A stretch of DNA of 64,000 nt, taken from positions 17,522,144 through 17,586,143 of the forward strand of contig NC_049989.1 in the NCBI RefSeq assembly GCF_000003815.2, given 5' to 3'. The DNA comes from Branchiostoma floridae. Its lineage: Eukaryota > Chordata > Leptocardii > Amphioxiformes > Branchiostomatidae. Shown here piece by piece: positions 50,475 through 63,601 of the stretch. The translations under genes were made by a program, and so were the position numbers. The notes under the pieces are model-generated. The model was not told where the DNA came from, did not search any database, and saw only the letters and a list, made by a program, of their open reading frames with translations. Every line of letters starts with the position of its first letter. Position 1 is the first letter of the stretch.

Positions 50475-51821
50475 ACACACCTGTCTTGTAATAACATACA
50501 TAGCAGTTGTGATATCTAAAAGTATATATGGTATACAATCCTGTAGTTTAAGCAACATACAACACAACAGTTCTGTAAAAATGTACACAGCAGTTCTGAT
50601 ATTTTAATGTATACATTAGTTTAAGCAACATACAAGTACAACATACTAGTTCTGTTGTTATAATATCACAAGTACATGTACATTACTATGTTCCATTGCA
50701 ACATCATCATGCTTTCAAATTGTAAAAATATACACTGCAGTTGTAAAGATGTTAAACAATACACATATGTAAACCACACCTTTCTGTTGATACAGCATAG
50801 GTTTGGCATAATAACAAATTGCTATCTTTGTCGTAAAATACACAGATATTACAATACTAGATTACATCACTCTTGCAAATTTTTCATTTCAATGAGATCA
50901 AACATTTTATGTGCAATGTCAAATTTGCTTCCCTTTGTTTAAGGTCTTTTTAAAGTGTTTTTTTAAACAGACAAACATCCATCATTCCAACCATCACAAT
51001 ATCATGTATATTATACTGTAATCCTCTCTAGTTGGCATATTTCTTGCGGGCTTTTGCCCAGAAAGTCTGGCTAATTCTGTTCTGAGTGTTGTGGTGCTTT
51101 TGTGTAATGGGGTCTTTTATCTCTCTGGCAGTGCTAGCCTGCCAATGAGTCGCCTGAACGAGTTAGATCTGTTGCTGCCAGGAAATCTATCTTTGAACCT
51201 TCGCTAGCCTGTAGGCAAAGATATATCTACTTCGCATCCTTTAATGGTTGTACCGGGGAAAAAGGCAGACAGTAGACAAGACAACAGTTAGGCCTGGATT
51301 TATCGTTAAGCAATCCTTGAGGTATACGAGATAGAAATATGCGACACGTTGCCCAACTGCTGCCTTACTCCTCTTCTGCTTTTACGACAAAACCCCAAAT
51401 GTTGAGCGCCAAAAATAATTTCTCTTACGGCATACACATCGTCAGATTACCCTGCCCAAATATGGTAACATAGTCCGCAACCTGAATTTTAGCATGGCAC
51501 ACAGTGTAATCAACCTCTCCATCTAGTTTAAACACAGACGTCACGACGCGACACTTACTGCAGATAACCATCTCACGCATTTCTGATTTTTCATATTGGA
51601 TCTATTGTTTGGAGTTTTTTAAGAGATGTCCAAGTTTGGATGGAAGGTCCTGACAGGCCGGTTGACCAGATGAGGTATAATAGGGGTTGAAGAGAGGGCC
51701 GAGGGGGGTGATGTAGAAAGAGGTATGGCAGGTATGCCACTGGCATCCCAGAAATACTGACCACTGACGTCATTGCACTGTGACAGACATGGGCTGGGAC
51801 TAAACGTGTCCCTGCTGCCAG

Positions 51822-52510
51822 CTTTGGGACAGCTTGTGACAAGTGTTTTGCTCTAAAACTTTGCACAGATGTGAAGTGTTTGGTTGTATGATGTCAAAGT
51901 AATGTCAAACTCTATGAAGACACACGAAATCCGTGATGTTCATGAGTCATGTATCTAGTAAAATGTTCTTCTTTGACTTTGACTATCGGTAGAACTCATC
52001 CTCAAAAGCTTTGGGACAGCTTGTGACAAGTGTTTTGCTCTAAAACTTTGCACAGATGTTAAGTATTTGGTTGTGTGACATCAAAGTACAGTACAATGTA
52101 GTGGGATTCAAACTCCATGAAAACACACGAAAATCATGTACCTAGTAAAATGTTCTTTGATTCTAAATTGGGTAGAGCTCATCTTCAAAAGGTTTGAGAC
52201 AGCTTGTGACAAGTGTTTTTGCTCTAAGACTTTGCACAGATGTTAAGTGTTTGGTTGTGTGATGTCAAAGAAGTGGAACTCAACTTCATGAAGACATGAC
52301 AATCGTCATGTTTAAGTGTCATGTCACAGCAAATGTTCTTTTCCTTGGAATTTTTTGTAAAACTCATCCTCAAAAAGTTTGCAGATGTAAACTCTTTAGT
52401 TTTGTGACGTCAATCAAGTGAAATTCAATCCCCATGAAGACATTAAAAATCACCATGTTTATGAATTGTGTGTCATGTAAAAGGTTGTTTTCCTTTGAAT
52501 ATTGGTTTAG
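51822..52510. repeat. Four tandem copies of a unit of about 185 bp
   Basis: GACAGCTTGTGACAAGTGTT recurs at about 51829, 52015 and 52198 (steps 186 and 183). A fourth, more decayed unit starts near 52370. Each unit continues with CTCTAAAACTTTGCACAGAT, GTGTTTGGTTGT, CATGAAGACA, and AACTCATCCTCAAAA. Confidence 0.9.
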
Positions 52511-53504
52511 CTCATCTACTACATCATAACATTCTTGTCATTCAATTTACTCCAGTAACTATAACAGTTTACAGATGAATGTAAATATTTAATTATGCCA
52601 CAAAGTTATTTTCCAAGGTAGAACTTTCAGGAATGGACGATCTGAATTTCTAAAAAAAAAAAAGCAGGAGGCTGTTCAATATATTTGGTGTTTGCCATGT
52701 TGGACAACTGAATTCTTGGTGACATATTTTTGTTTTCATTTAAGGTGTACAGTAGCATTTTAGACAATGCGAAATCCACATGTACAAATGTACAAGAAGT
52801 ATTTGATTTTTTGACAGTGGCGCATGCGAAGTCAAAGGCAAAGTTCCTTCGCGGGCCTGATGGCGCAAGGGGTGGCGCCCATCTCCATTTCAGTAGCCCT
52901 GGGCCACACAACGCAATCACTACAGCAGGGGGCTAGGTCACTGGTAGTAGTGTGTGTTCAACTTCCATACTCTTTCCCGAATGCTGAGTGCTAAGCAAAG
53001 AAAGCAGCTTGTACCATTTTTAAAGTCTTTGGTATGACTTGGCCGGGGTCGAACTCACAACCTACCGAATGCAAGGCAAACACCGGCGCATGCCAAGTGT
53101 GTTCAAATCATTGTACGGAATCCAATGATAAACAACCAGACCTGATGAGATACATGTACCATAAATTACAGACTAGTTTAGACTTCCAGTCCAAAAAAAC
53201 GGTTCACGACTTTTGGTTCTTGGGTGTTATACTGGTTTTAACCGGTCCAGCTGAACCAGTATCCAGCACTAGTCCAGAACACTCGTTTTTTAATGTTATC
53301 AGAACATAAATAACCTTTGGAGGCAACAATATTTGCTTCTAATTACCACTGACAAGTTCTTGTTCAGCAGACAATAAAAGATGTATATGAATAAATGATG
53401 TGATGATGGCTGTTTCTTCGTATCCGAAGATCAATGGTAGGCAGACAAGGTTGATTAGACGACCTGTCTGCCTGGCCTGCACTTGACTTTTTAAGGTGAA
53501 GGAG

Positions 53505-53885
53505 GGGTGTGCACGTCCTTCTCCACCCTCTCGTCTACTGGGGCACTAAGTCCTACAGGGACAGAACTGTTTTGCCACGTAAGACGGCCCCAGCAGATGC
53601 AGGTTTATTATTTGGAGTTTCCATCTCCTAGGAGGACTTCCGGCCAAGGATGCAAGGGGTTCCTCCTACCCCTGACTCGTGTGTCATGGCGGGTGCGTCA
53701 TGCCCGAACATGCCCCTATGGCCTGTCACCACAACAAAGGCCTGTCACTGCCACTAGCCGCAGCTATGTACTCATTTACACCTGAGTTAGGTGAGGAAAG
53801 TCGTGTAAAGTGCCTTTCCCAAGGGCACAAGATCGGTGACACGGCAAGCGGATTTGAACGCGGGACCTCTCGGGTGAAAAATGAT
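53505..53885 (+). repeat. Interspersed repeat, SINE-like
   Basis: The stretch is GC-rich against its surroundings and ends in AAAGTGCCTTTCCCAAGGGC with GGATTTGAACGCGGGACCTC, a tail common in invertebrate short interspersed repeats. GGATTTGAACGCG loosely resembles an RNA polymerase III box B, but no clean box A lies upstream at the right distance. The family is not determined. Confidence 0.45.
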
Positions 53886-55927
53886 GTATGCAAGACTAAT
53901 TGTGCAGTTTTTGGAACACCATAACAAGTTCAGAACTTTCAAACAATCTTGGTATATTTATCTAGATCTGTTCTGCCGCCAATGCTGACGTCAAAACTCC
54001 CATAACAATTTCCAGAACAAATCTGGCTTTTAGCCCGCATGAACAATGGGCAGAACGGAACAGGCCACCCGAGACCCTACATTTCCGACAATGCTGTCCT
54101 ACCTGCGATCAATATCCCATTAGGAAGAGCATGATATTTCTGGGGGGCAAGCCGAGGGGCATTCTTCTGCGTCTACAAGTTTTCACAGCTGAGGGAGTGA
54201 ATAGAAACTCCCAGGGCTATCATGGAAACCGACAATGTTGTACTCTAAACTAAATCCATCAACAATGGAGAGGGCCAGGGCAGCTACAGAATCAACACTT
54301 TCTGCTAAACCTTTGCAAGTGCAGGCTTCCATAATACGTTTTCTATGAAGTAGACACTACAATGGCTGACTGTGAACTGTCAGGTACTTGCCAACATCCT
54401 GGGATTTCTACCTGTTTGTAAATGTTAAAAAATTCATGATGCTCGTGGTTTGCTACCTTGGAATTCTAATCATAGATGACTAAAAAACACCCTGACGTCT
54501 TTTTTAATAGCTTCCTTTCTAACTGTATTGTGGGTCAGCTCCATACTCATAACCACCTCTGCACAAGACCACCTGGCCAATGTGACCACTTTTTGGTGAC
54601 TATTTTCCCCATAGAAACAGGCATTAAAGAACCTGTCTAGAGTGACCACCTGTCCACATACATTAGGTCTTATCAGTCCCCTGAGCAGTCCTCTTTTTTA
54701 TCTGATTAAAAAAATTTTCATATCAAGTTCTTTTTTCAGAAATCATCAGACTTTCTTAACATTTGATAGTAGAGGGCAAAATTGCCAATTCCAATTACCT
54801 TTGTGAATTGTAGCCCATTTTTATGGTTTACCGAGCCCGAGAATGGTTTGAAAGAAACCATATGAACAAGCGAGCAGATGTTACAGTATGTCTCCCTTGA
54901 GGGTGCTATTGAAGCTTGTCTGCAAATGCGGGGAGATTTGCCAAGATTATAGCTACAAATGTAGGAGAAACCCATCTTGAGGACAAAGGTAAGAAAGGAT
55001 TACATGTACACTTACAATTTGAGGTGCCTTCTGAGAAAAATCGTCAAATTACCTACGTAGAACACGGATGAACAAATATCAACTTGCTAAACAAGAGGTT
55101 GACAGGAAAGAAAGCAGACTGATTTAAGGAAGGAATGCATAGAAATTGCTGATAAAAAAAAAAGTCAAAGACATAATCATAAAGCTTTCTTTGATCCATG
55201 AAAGTACCCTGATTACATTTTTCACATCCAAGCATATCTCATGTCACTGAAAACATCAGTTGACAGCTTCAGACTCTGCATGACGCTGACACAATTACTG
55301 TTTCCTCCACTTTGGTTATTACAACTGCCAGTAAATATAATTGTAGAGACATTCTGTCCAGGAGTTCTAAGATCAAAGATGAACAAACTGTTATCTAAAA
55401 TTATGTATGTTACAGTGATTGAAACACACACATGCACACTTGCAAATACAACCACATTTTGCTTGGCACAATTCTCACAAACCCAGGTAGCGCAGTGCGC
55501 AACCTGAAAATTTGTAGTTGTAACACCACTTTTCCACCAACTACGTGCATATTAAGCTTGTGTATCTATTTGTTGCTAAGATAAAACATAAGTAGTTAAA
55601 TGTAACTGGAACTAAAGATATTGGATGAGAAGCTAATTTGAAGAAAATAATAACTGAAATGTTGATGGCGCTACCTGGCCTTTGACTCAGGTTGCCGCCT
55701 GTGCACTAACTGGCTGAAGAAAGTTTTTTGAGCACTGTTTTTTAGTATACACAGTACACTAGTTTATGTGTACACATTGTACATGGCCCTTAGGATACCT
55801 AAGAATGCACCATTTTAACTTAAAAGTCTCCCAAAGTCTGCACCATGGAAGGTGGATGCCCCCGGACCCCCTATAATAGTGGCGCCTACATGACTTACTG
55901 CGACTCACCAAGAAATTTGGACCCCCT

Positions 55928-57443
55928 ACTCTCATGTCCCTAATAAACGTACCGGGACGTTTATTTTTTTCTGCCGCAAAATCCACCCGGTACGTTCTTA
56001 TTTTGGACGGTACGTTTATTATTTTTTTTGGAAAATTGGACCAGAAACCCCTGAAATAATAAAAATTTGGGTTTTTCTAACCATATTTTGCGGTATTTTT
56101 GCTCAAAATTCACAAATTTTCCGTCGATTAGCGGCGCGGATATATTTTTTCCCCATCGCTATGACTCAAACATTTACGCGGTAGCTGTAACATATCGGTC
56201 GATCTCGCTATGACGCTACAAAGTAAATGTTATTATTTTGAGAAAACAAGACGCCACACTGAAGTTTTAAGTCACATTTCTTTATAAACAACTTTTAAAG
56301 TCTTTGTTTACACCGTAAACTAAAATAACACTGACAACAAAACATGTCATATTTTCGGCCGTGTGGTTCCATGCGCTATCGGCAGCGAGTCGGAAGAAAA
56401 ATTCTTTCACATAAGAAATAATGGACGTAAAAACAACAACTAGAACCTTGATTCCCTTGTGATATGAGTTTTGAGGCCGCAAATTCTCCAAAACGGCAGG
56501 AATTCGTCGTTTAAAAACAGTTGAAAACTGTTCCGAACCGATCCAACATGGCTGCCATTTGTAACATGCAGTGACAGTAAAACTAGCATCTGATTTGTTT
56601 ACAAGATTCCGATCTTTAAAATGATGCCGTAAACGCATCAAAAAGATCGTATTTTGGGTTGATAATGGACACAGAATGCCTTTTATATTTTCAGAGAGTT
56701 GACTTTCAAAAATAATCGTAAGATTTTCTGATTTCAGCGATTTCTAGTCTGTAACACATTAGTATTTTTTGGCCTGAGATGATGAGCTACTTTAACAGAC
56801 AAGCTCTCACAAAAACTTTTTTGTAAACAGGAGTTTATGAAATATGAACAAAACGCTATTTTGAGAGTGTTGATGTATGTTTAAATTAGTTGTAATTTCT
56901 GAAGAAAATATGATTGAGTACTTGCAGCTATATATATATATAATGATTTTAATGACATGCCAGTAATTATAAGTATTATACAATTTTTATTGTTACTTGC
57001 TTCAAGTTCCAAGTAGAAAATGCATGTATCATGTAAATTTTCACTTGTTGAATTTGAAAGCACCTTTGGCCCCTGGTTATGGGTCATTGCGGGGAACCTA
57101 TGCCCAATTTTTCAACATTTTGGCTACTATTTAAGTATGAATATATTAAAATCTATTTATACCTTTTATTACAAAACGGAGGAAATATTATAATTTGACC
57201 AAGATATCTATAGTTATTTATTATATATACAGCTAACTGATATGGTGCTAAGGTATAAGCAAATAAAAAGAACCTACCTGCTTCTTTCCCTCGGACAGAA
57301 GTAGCATGGACACAATCTACATGTCAATTTGGTCATTTTCCGGGGGGTATGTTTATTCCGGAAGGTATGTTTATTAGATTTTGAAGATTTGTCCGGGGGG
57401 TATGTTTATTCCGGGGGGTATGTTTATTAGGGACATGAGAGTA
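55928..57443. mobile_element. Non-autonomous DNA transposon, about 1.5 kb
   Basis: TACTCTCATGTCCCTAATAA (55928) and TTATTAGGGACATGAGAGTA (57443) form a terminal inverted repeat of about 27 bp with one internal difference. TA at each outer end may be the target duplication, leaving an element of 1512 bp. Sub-terminal arrays of GTACGTTTATT (left) and GGTATGTTTATT (right, four copies at about 57345-57430) are typical transposase-binding repeats. No transposase frame is present. The superfamily is unassigned. Confidence 0.8.
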
Positions 57444-60400
57444 TGATAAAATGCTAGCTAGAAGCCTGCCACCAGTCGTACGTGTGTACTTGAACTTGGA
57501 TGGTAAATGCCTGCAGCAGAAACATTCTCCATCCCGCTCATCTCTCATTTTGATACCTTGAGTCAAACTCTCTAGAAATCAAACACGTTTCTTCAGTTTG
57601 ACTAATGCCTGGCAGCCAGCAAAAATAGCAACACTTCTCACGTACAGAAAGGTACACAGCAGAAGTAAGCGCCAAAAGCTGGTGAAAATCTCATTACAAA
57701 TGCCCCTGGCTTCCGAATAACCTTTGAGGAAGCAAGGCGGAACATTTGCGCTTCTGCCTCTCGAATTTCTCATGCAACGATTCCGCTTGCGAGCAAATAG
57801 CAAGACCAACCAACGTACTAGTACCAAGAATCAAGACAATCCATTTTGGCTGTCTCAAGTTATATACACACACATTGCATGAACACTACTAAAAATATAC
57901 ATGTAACCTTCCGAGGACCGTAACACCTCGACGAAGAATACTTTCTGTAAAGCAAGTTGAGTTTTGCAAGACCATGACAGGTCTACAATGGTTTGAAGTA
58001 ATGTTGATATACATGTATTCATCTATTTTTCACCCATTCTGCACTCAACGAATAGCTCTTACCGTGGCTACAGACATAGCAGTTACATTGAAAAGATAGC
58101 GACACACGGTCACATCAATTTTTATGATGTATCGGCCACGGTCAAAGGTGTTGTCCGTAATTGATAGACAGAGATATGTCCTAAAGTGGTTTAATCGGGG
58201 CCATAAATTGGGCTGCTCTTCCTCCACTGCTTGAAAGACCTTAACTCTGGCCTCATCAGCTACACAAAAGAGACTACATCACCGGTATGAATGACACACT
58301 GTCACCATCGATCTGTAAATTTAACATTAAGATTGACCTTTCAACCCGAGTACGTTCGATATGTCCAAATGATTAATGAGTACTGACACGGTGTTATGGA
58401 AACATTCACTTTGAAAGGACTAACGGTGAATGAAAACATGTGTGTTTACGTCACAGGATAGATCAGGATTCAGGACAATGACGGATTGGCCTTCAACTGA
58501 TCGGAACCAGGATCTGTCCCAGGATAATCTACGATTCTACCCGTACATATCGTATTCACAATCCGTTATAGGACAAACTGAACTATATCAATTTGATTGA
58601 GTTTTGGACCTATCCTAGGACAATCGACTGTTCTTACTAGTAGTAAACATAGCGATCAAAACCTGTCTTGCAACAAACTCCAATCCATTTCTATGATATG
58701 GTGCAGAATAAAGAAAACAATGCCCTTACAATTCATGATTTCATTCACAGTTCATATAAAGAACTGTACAGTGTACTTGAAACATCTTCATTCAAATGAT
58801 ACCCTTGATTGCCAGACTCCGGAATGAATTTCCCATCTACTTATGTCATCGCTAAGTGCTGTGGTTGGCTAATACTAAGTATCATTACATGCATGGAGAC
58901 TGAAAGAGGATACTTTTCCAAGGGCACACCGAAATTCCTCACAATGTAGAACCTGAACATTGTCTGAATACGTATATACAGCTTTTAACATTAATAAGTT
59001 GGCATCCATCTGTCTCGGAAGACAATAGTACTAGTAGGCAGACAGTTTCTTGCCGCCAAATATAAATATCTTTTTAATCTACATGAAAACAAACATGATT
59101 TGAATCCTCATTATAAACTTCAAGCAAAATTTAGTTAAATGCTAGATAATAATATGTTTTTCGATTCCTGAGTCATGCCACTGCAACTCATATGCAGGTA
59201 TAACTTGTAGAAAAACAAAAGTATCATCTTTCACTTGTTTTCATATGTTTGAGTTTGAAAACAACTCACAGTGCATGCCACTGGTACCACACATTTGATA
59301 GAAAACAAATTTTAACACCCGCTTGAATTTCAGACTGGATGTATTAAATAGTAGACAAGGTTTCCTATCAAAAAATTGACTTCCAGTAAGAGTCTACAGA
59401 TCACTATGCTGATAATAAACATGTACATGTATCATATACACATACTCTGTGATTTATCTAACAATCATATACATCTGCAAAACACAATTTTTGTAGATAA
59501 TATCAAAAATGGAAACAGGATATCACACTCAATGGCCTCAGGAGGTAACGTCTCCTTAAAATTGGGGAGCTTCAGACGGCGAAACTGCCCCGTGGGGCCA
59601 CCTTGCCCCCAATACCTCAAGGTCAAACTAAACAGGTTCGCCATATTTCCTTACAGCCATCCGTAATCGATGGCCCGTATGTATAACTAATGGCACACCA
59701 TCGCAGGGCGAGTAATTGAACATCTCCTATTCAGACCCGACGCAATTGCAAAAGGCAGCAGGAATATAAAATGGATCAGCAACTAAAACTGGGAAATCTC
59801 CAGCGGAACAAAAATCTCCTCTGCAAAAGGTTAATCCAAACGACTATAGGATACACCCCGCGGTCTTCTTACCGGATTTCTGCTCATAAAACATGAAAAG
59901 AAGCAACCTCCGGCCTTAGATGCTCCTTAATCTGCTTTCAAGGCGAGAAATTGACTTTCACTTTTACACTCCGTTTTTACTTTACAATCACAAAGGGCTT
60001 GTCCGAGGTACTGAAACGGTGACTGTGATGAATTCCACAGGCATTGCTTTTTTCTTCTTCATTGGTTCCACTGTGAAAGGCGTACAGCACTTCAAAATAA
60101 TAATCACCGTGGCATACCCTTGATCGAACAAATCCTCTTACTAGTAGGCTTACTGCACCAAACATGCCAAGTAAATTGCCAAAGAGGAAGACTGCCTTAT
60201 TCAAAGGATTCTTGTGGAAGTTCTTATTTTCATTCTGCCTGACAAATTCAGGCTGATATAACTTTGCATCTAGGAGACAATATTCAAGACCATTTACACC
60301 CTGTGGTCTTTAGACACTGTTTTCCAGACTATCTGTATATGGCTAGGAAATAAAAATAATTCCATGGTTCTCTATAACCATATAATTTTATACACACTTT

Positions 60401-60588
60401 CTGCTCGACCAGTCTTCCCACGACCCTGCAAACAATTTTCAGCCGAAGACCCTCTGTAGTCACAGAAACATTTAACGTTGATATTGACCTTGCGACACCC
60501 TTCCGTAAAAAGCGGATGTTTACGTTCCATAGCACAGCTGGTATTGCCGTACCACTGTTTGCTGAGGGATAATTTAATGGGCAGGTGC

Positions 60589-60942
60589 CATGGAACCAGG
60601 GCTCTAGCCAGCGTCCGTTTTTCCGTCAATTGACGGAAATGTGCTGCGTCTGACGGAAAATTTTAAAACCAATCCGTCAACCTTGAAGGACAAAATCCTT
60701 GGTGGAAGCTACAGGCGGCTTGGGGACGCTGTCCACGGCCGTAAAAGCCACACACTGTTTGTTTTGCTATTGTTATGATTGTTGACAATGTGTGTCGGTG
60801 CCCTTTCGCATACGATAATCTCATTAAAACCCGTTTTTCAAGGTCTCAGCTCAGTCCTTCTAATTAATTTTCGCGGTTTTCGCGACGATTGTAATTGGCT
60901 GACGGAAAAAAAATTCGAGCTGCCTAAAGCCCTGCATGGAAC
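60589..60942. mobile_element. hAT-type MITE, copy 2
   Basis: The 338-bp element (60597-60934) is nearly identical to 39485-39823 and lies in the same orientation. It starts CAGGGCTCTAGCCAGC and ends GCTGCCTAAAGCCCTG. Perfect 8-bp duplications CATGGAAC lie at 60589-60596 and 60935-60942. Two exact insertions in one gene point to a family that moved recently. Confidence 0.92.
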
Positions 60943-63157
60943 ATATGGAATCCAGCCCCAATTCTATACCACCAACCAAGGAATGTTCATCAACATTGCA
61001 ACATGCAACGAGGGACCCGATAAAACAATGTAAACAAAAAATTCATGAGCAACAATAAGGGATGGAAAAGGAGCTAAGATATCTCAGCCATTTTGAGTCA
61101 AACTGGAAGCATCAATGGGAAAGCTACAGTTATGTCGTTGATACATTGCGGGTAGCTAAGTTTGTTGAGCAATCTAAAACGATTTGACAGTTCAAAGGAG
61201 GGCAAGACACGTACAAAAAAATGTCATATCAAATGCCGCATAAAATATAGATATCGACATAGTAAATCATGGCAAACTTCTGGCATATCATTTTCACAGG
61301 ATCTGGGGCATGTTTACTGGTGTCCTTGCTGCATTAGACTTTAGCGTATGCTTCAAATTTGCTTGTATTGCATCCCCTGTAAACTGCCTTGTAGCATAAC
61401 AAACCAGATTTCTACTAGAGAGTACAGGGTGCATATTAAGACAAATATATCTAATCCGTTCACACCGGGATGGACCCCTGCTCTTTTTGATAAGTGGTGG
61501 GTACTAGAGTTTCAAATCTGGCTCTCCTCAAACAGAGGACCTCCATTCAACATCCTATCCGTGGGACATCATTAACTGAAGCTGAAATTAGAAACTCTTT
61601 CCATGCAGTAGTTTTCCTGCCCTAAATTGACCTTCAAAGTAGGCGATTTCCGGGGTGACTTGGACCAAACGAGGACATACTGCCATGAAGAAAGCCAAAT
61701 TCTCTACAATAGGACATGGTATGGTGAACTTCGCTCAGTCATTGACACAGACCAGGCCTTGAATCAGGCTTTTAGCCAGGCATGCGTCATGACGTCATCT
61801 GGACGAGTTTTTCTTAAAATGACAAGAAATTGGACGCGCTAGACTCTCTTGCCTTACATTGGGGAGCAGACAAGCATGAAATTCTGATTGACCAGGGATG
61901 CCACTAGGTCATCTGTGGTCACAGTCTTCTACTGTGACCTCTCTGGCAGTAATTTTGCCCCTCGGGATACCTTAGCATGTACCATTTTGACTTAATTCTC
62001 GAAAACTCTTCAGATAAGCACTTCATATGACTCTCTTAAGAACACCTGAGGTTTTGTGGAAGGACCTTTAACACAACATTTCCCTGTACCGATTAACATT
62101 ACAATCTATTGAAGTCATTGCTTCAAATCAGGAGCATTAAGAATTTTTTGCCATTTTCCTGAGACTAAACTACATGTTACATTAGTTCCTGATGCCCCAA
62201 AGCCATCTGTATCTGCTTTAACAGTGCTTTCACACGTTCCCTAGGTTTTTAATCGGATTTTCTACCTGCTGAATATGTACATGTAAGCCGCTCTGTATGC
62301 TGATGGAAAATTTCAAGCAAATATTCCTCACATATTACTCCCCCCCCCCCCTACAAGTAAATCAAAACTTGGTGTCAATTTTGTGCCATCAAGATTCCTT
62401 GAAATACATGCAGATGCTACCCTTGTGGACCTAAGTTTTCCTTAACCCCTATTTTGTACCTATATGTACAATGCATGAAGAAAAACGTGCTCCCTGCAAA
62501 GTGAGAATAAATCAACTTCACCCGATAACATCTACCGGAGTGACTTATTGGATGAAAGACAACAGTTCAGAAATACAGTTTCAGTCAATGTCGGACAACA
62601 ATGGTATCCCCGCTGCTGAACAACATTCGCATGCTGGGCAAACCCTGGAGGTCGAACTATTTGATATCCCATCATACGGCATTAGTACGCTTGATACTGC
62701 GGTAGGTCTCACGACAATCAGTCCGCGAGACGAGGAAAAATTGATTTCAATTTTCCCCGTGCTTTGAACAGAAACGTCCTGTGTGTGTGCCACAAATGAA
62801 GGTGTTTGGGTGGCAATGAGTGATGTAATAACGAGGGATTTGGGAGAGCACATGTAAGCGGAAGCCATTTGGGTCTGTATCTAACCCAGACATCTTCCTG
62901 AAGCGCGGGTACGGCAATTTCTCCATTAAAAGATCACTTAAGGGGCAACCCCCGCAAATGGTCGATGTGATTAGGGTCCCCGCCAAGAATTAAGTTTGGA
63001 CGTCGTCGCTGAGAATAGTTAAAACTTGTACAGATGTAATTTTCACGGCCTGCATTATTGATCAGTTTTGAGACAAGGAAGGGGCCACAAAGCCCCTTTT
63101 ATCAGGTTGGTATGTTGTATCCTTCAGTATGCTGGGCACCCATTTGGCACCAAATCT

Positions 63158-63601
63158 ACATTGGTTATAGCCTGGGTACCATCCGGATAGTAGTTCGCTC
63201 CTACGTTCGCTTCTGCTATCCGTCTGGAGACGTGCACATTCAAACCGTTTGGCGGTAACGTCAGTTAATGAGCGAATCTAGGAATAGGTTCTAGAGCGCT
63301 CGTTCGATGATAACAGGCCTCCCACGAGCGGGCAGAGAGCTTGCCCGGTGTTGGAACGTCTGTTCGAACGAGCGCTTGAATCCATTCCATATTTCGCTCA
63401 TGTGTAGGGACCAATCAGCGCCTGCTTCCAAAATTTGGACGATTCCAGACGTTAAGATGGTCCGCATTTCCAGACGGAAGCACAGAGAAGCGACTGTATA
63501 TAGTGTATAATGAATGTCAGAGCTAGAAGCGACTGTATATAGTATATAATGAACGCCGGAGCGAACTACTTTCCGGATGGTACCCAGGCTACATTGGTTA
63601 T
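63158..63601. mobile_element. Mutator-like MITE with 11-bp target duplication
   Basis: The element 63169-63590 starts AGCCTGGGTACCATCCGGAT, continuing AGTAGTTCGCTCC, and ends with the inverse, GGAGCGAACTACTTTCCGGA with TGGTACCCAGGCT. The arms are 33 bp with one difference. ACATTGGTTAT is present on both sides (63158-63168 and 63591-63601). An 11-bp duplication lies in the range of Mutator-like elements. The interior has no transposase frame; near the right end CTGTATATAGTATATAATGAACG is partly repeated. Confidence 0.85.

Noticed and set aside
53820-53870. tRNA-derived SINE call from GGATTTGAACGCGG
   Set aside because: Box B alone is weak and no box A was found at the proper distance, so the feature is only listed as an interspersed repeat.
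56282-56641. 119-codon minus-strand frame inside the 1.5 kb transposon as a transposase remnant
   Set aside because: No catalytic or zinc-binding pattern is visible and it does not extend beyond the frame ends.
58045-58265. Minus-strand frame (ADEARVKVFQAVEEEQPNLW) as an exon
   Set aside because: It has an acceptor-like TGTGTAG but no clear donor, no family resemblance and no partner exon.
62471-62986. Overlapping frames on both strands near 62.5-63.0 kb
   Set aside because: No splice context or domain pattern, and the two strands are equally open, as expected by chance.
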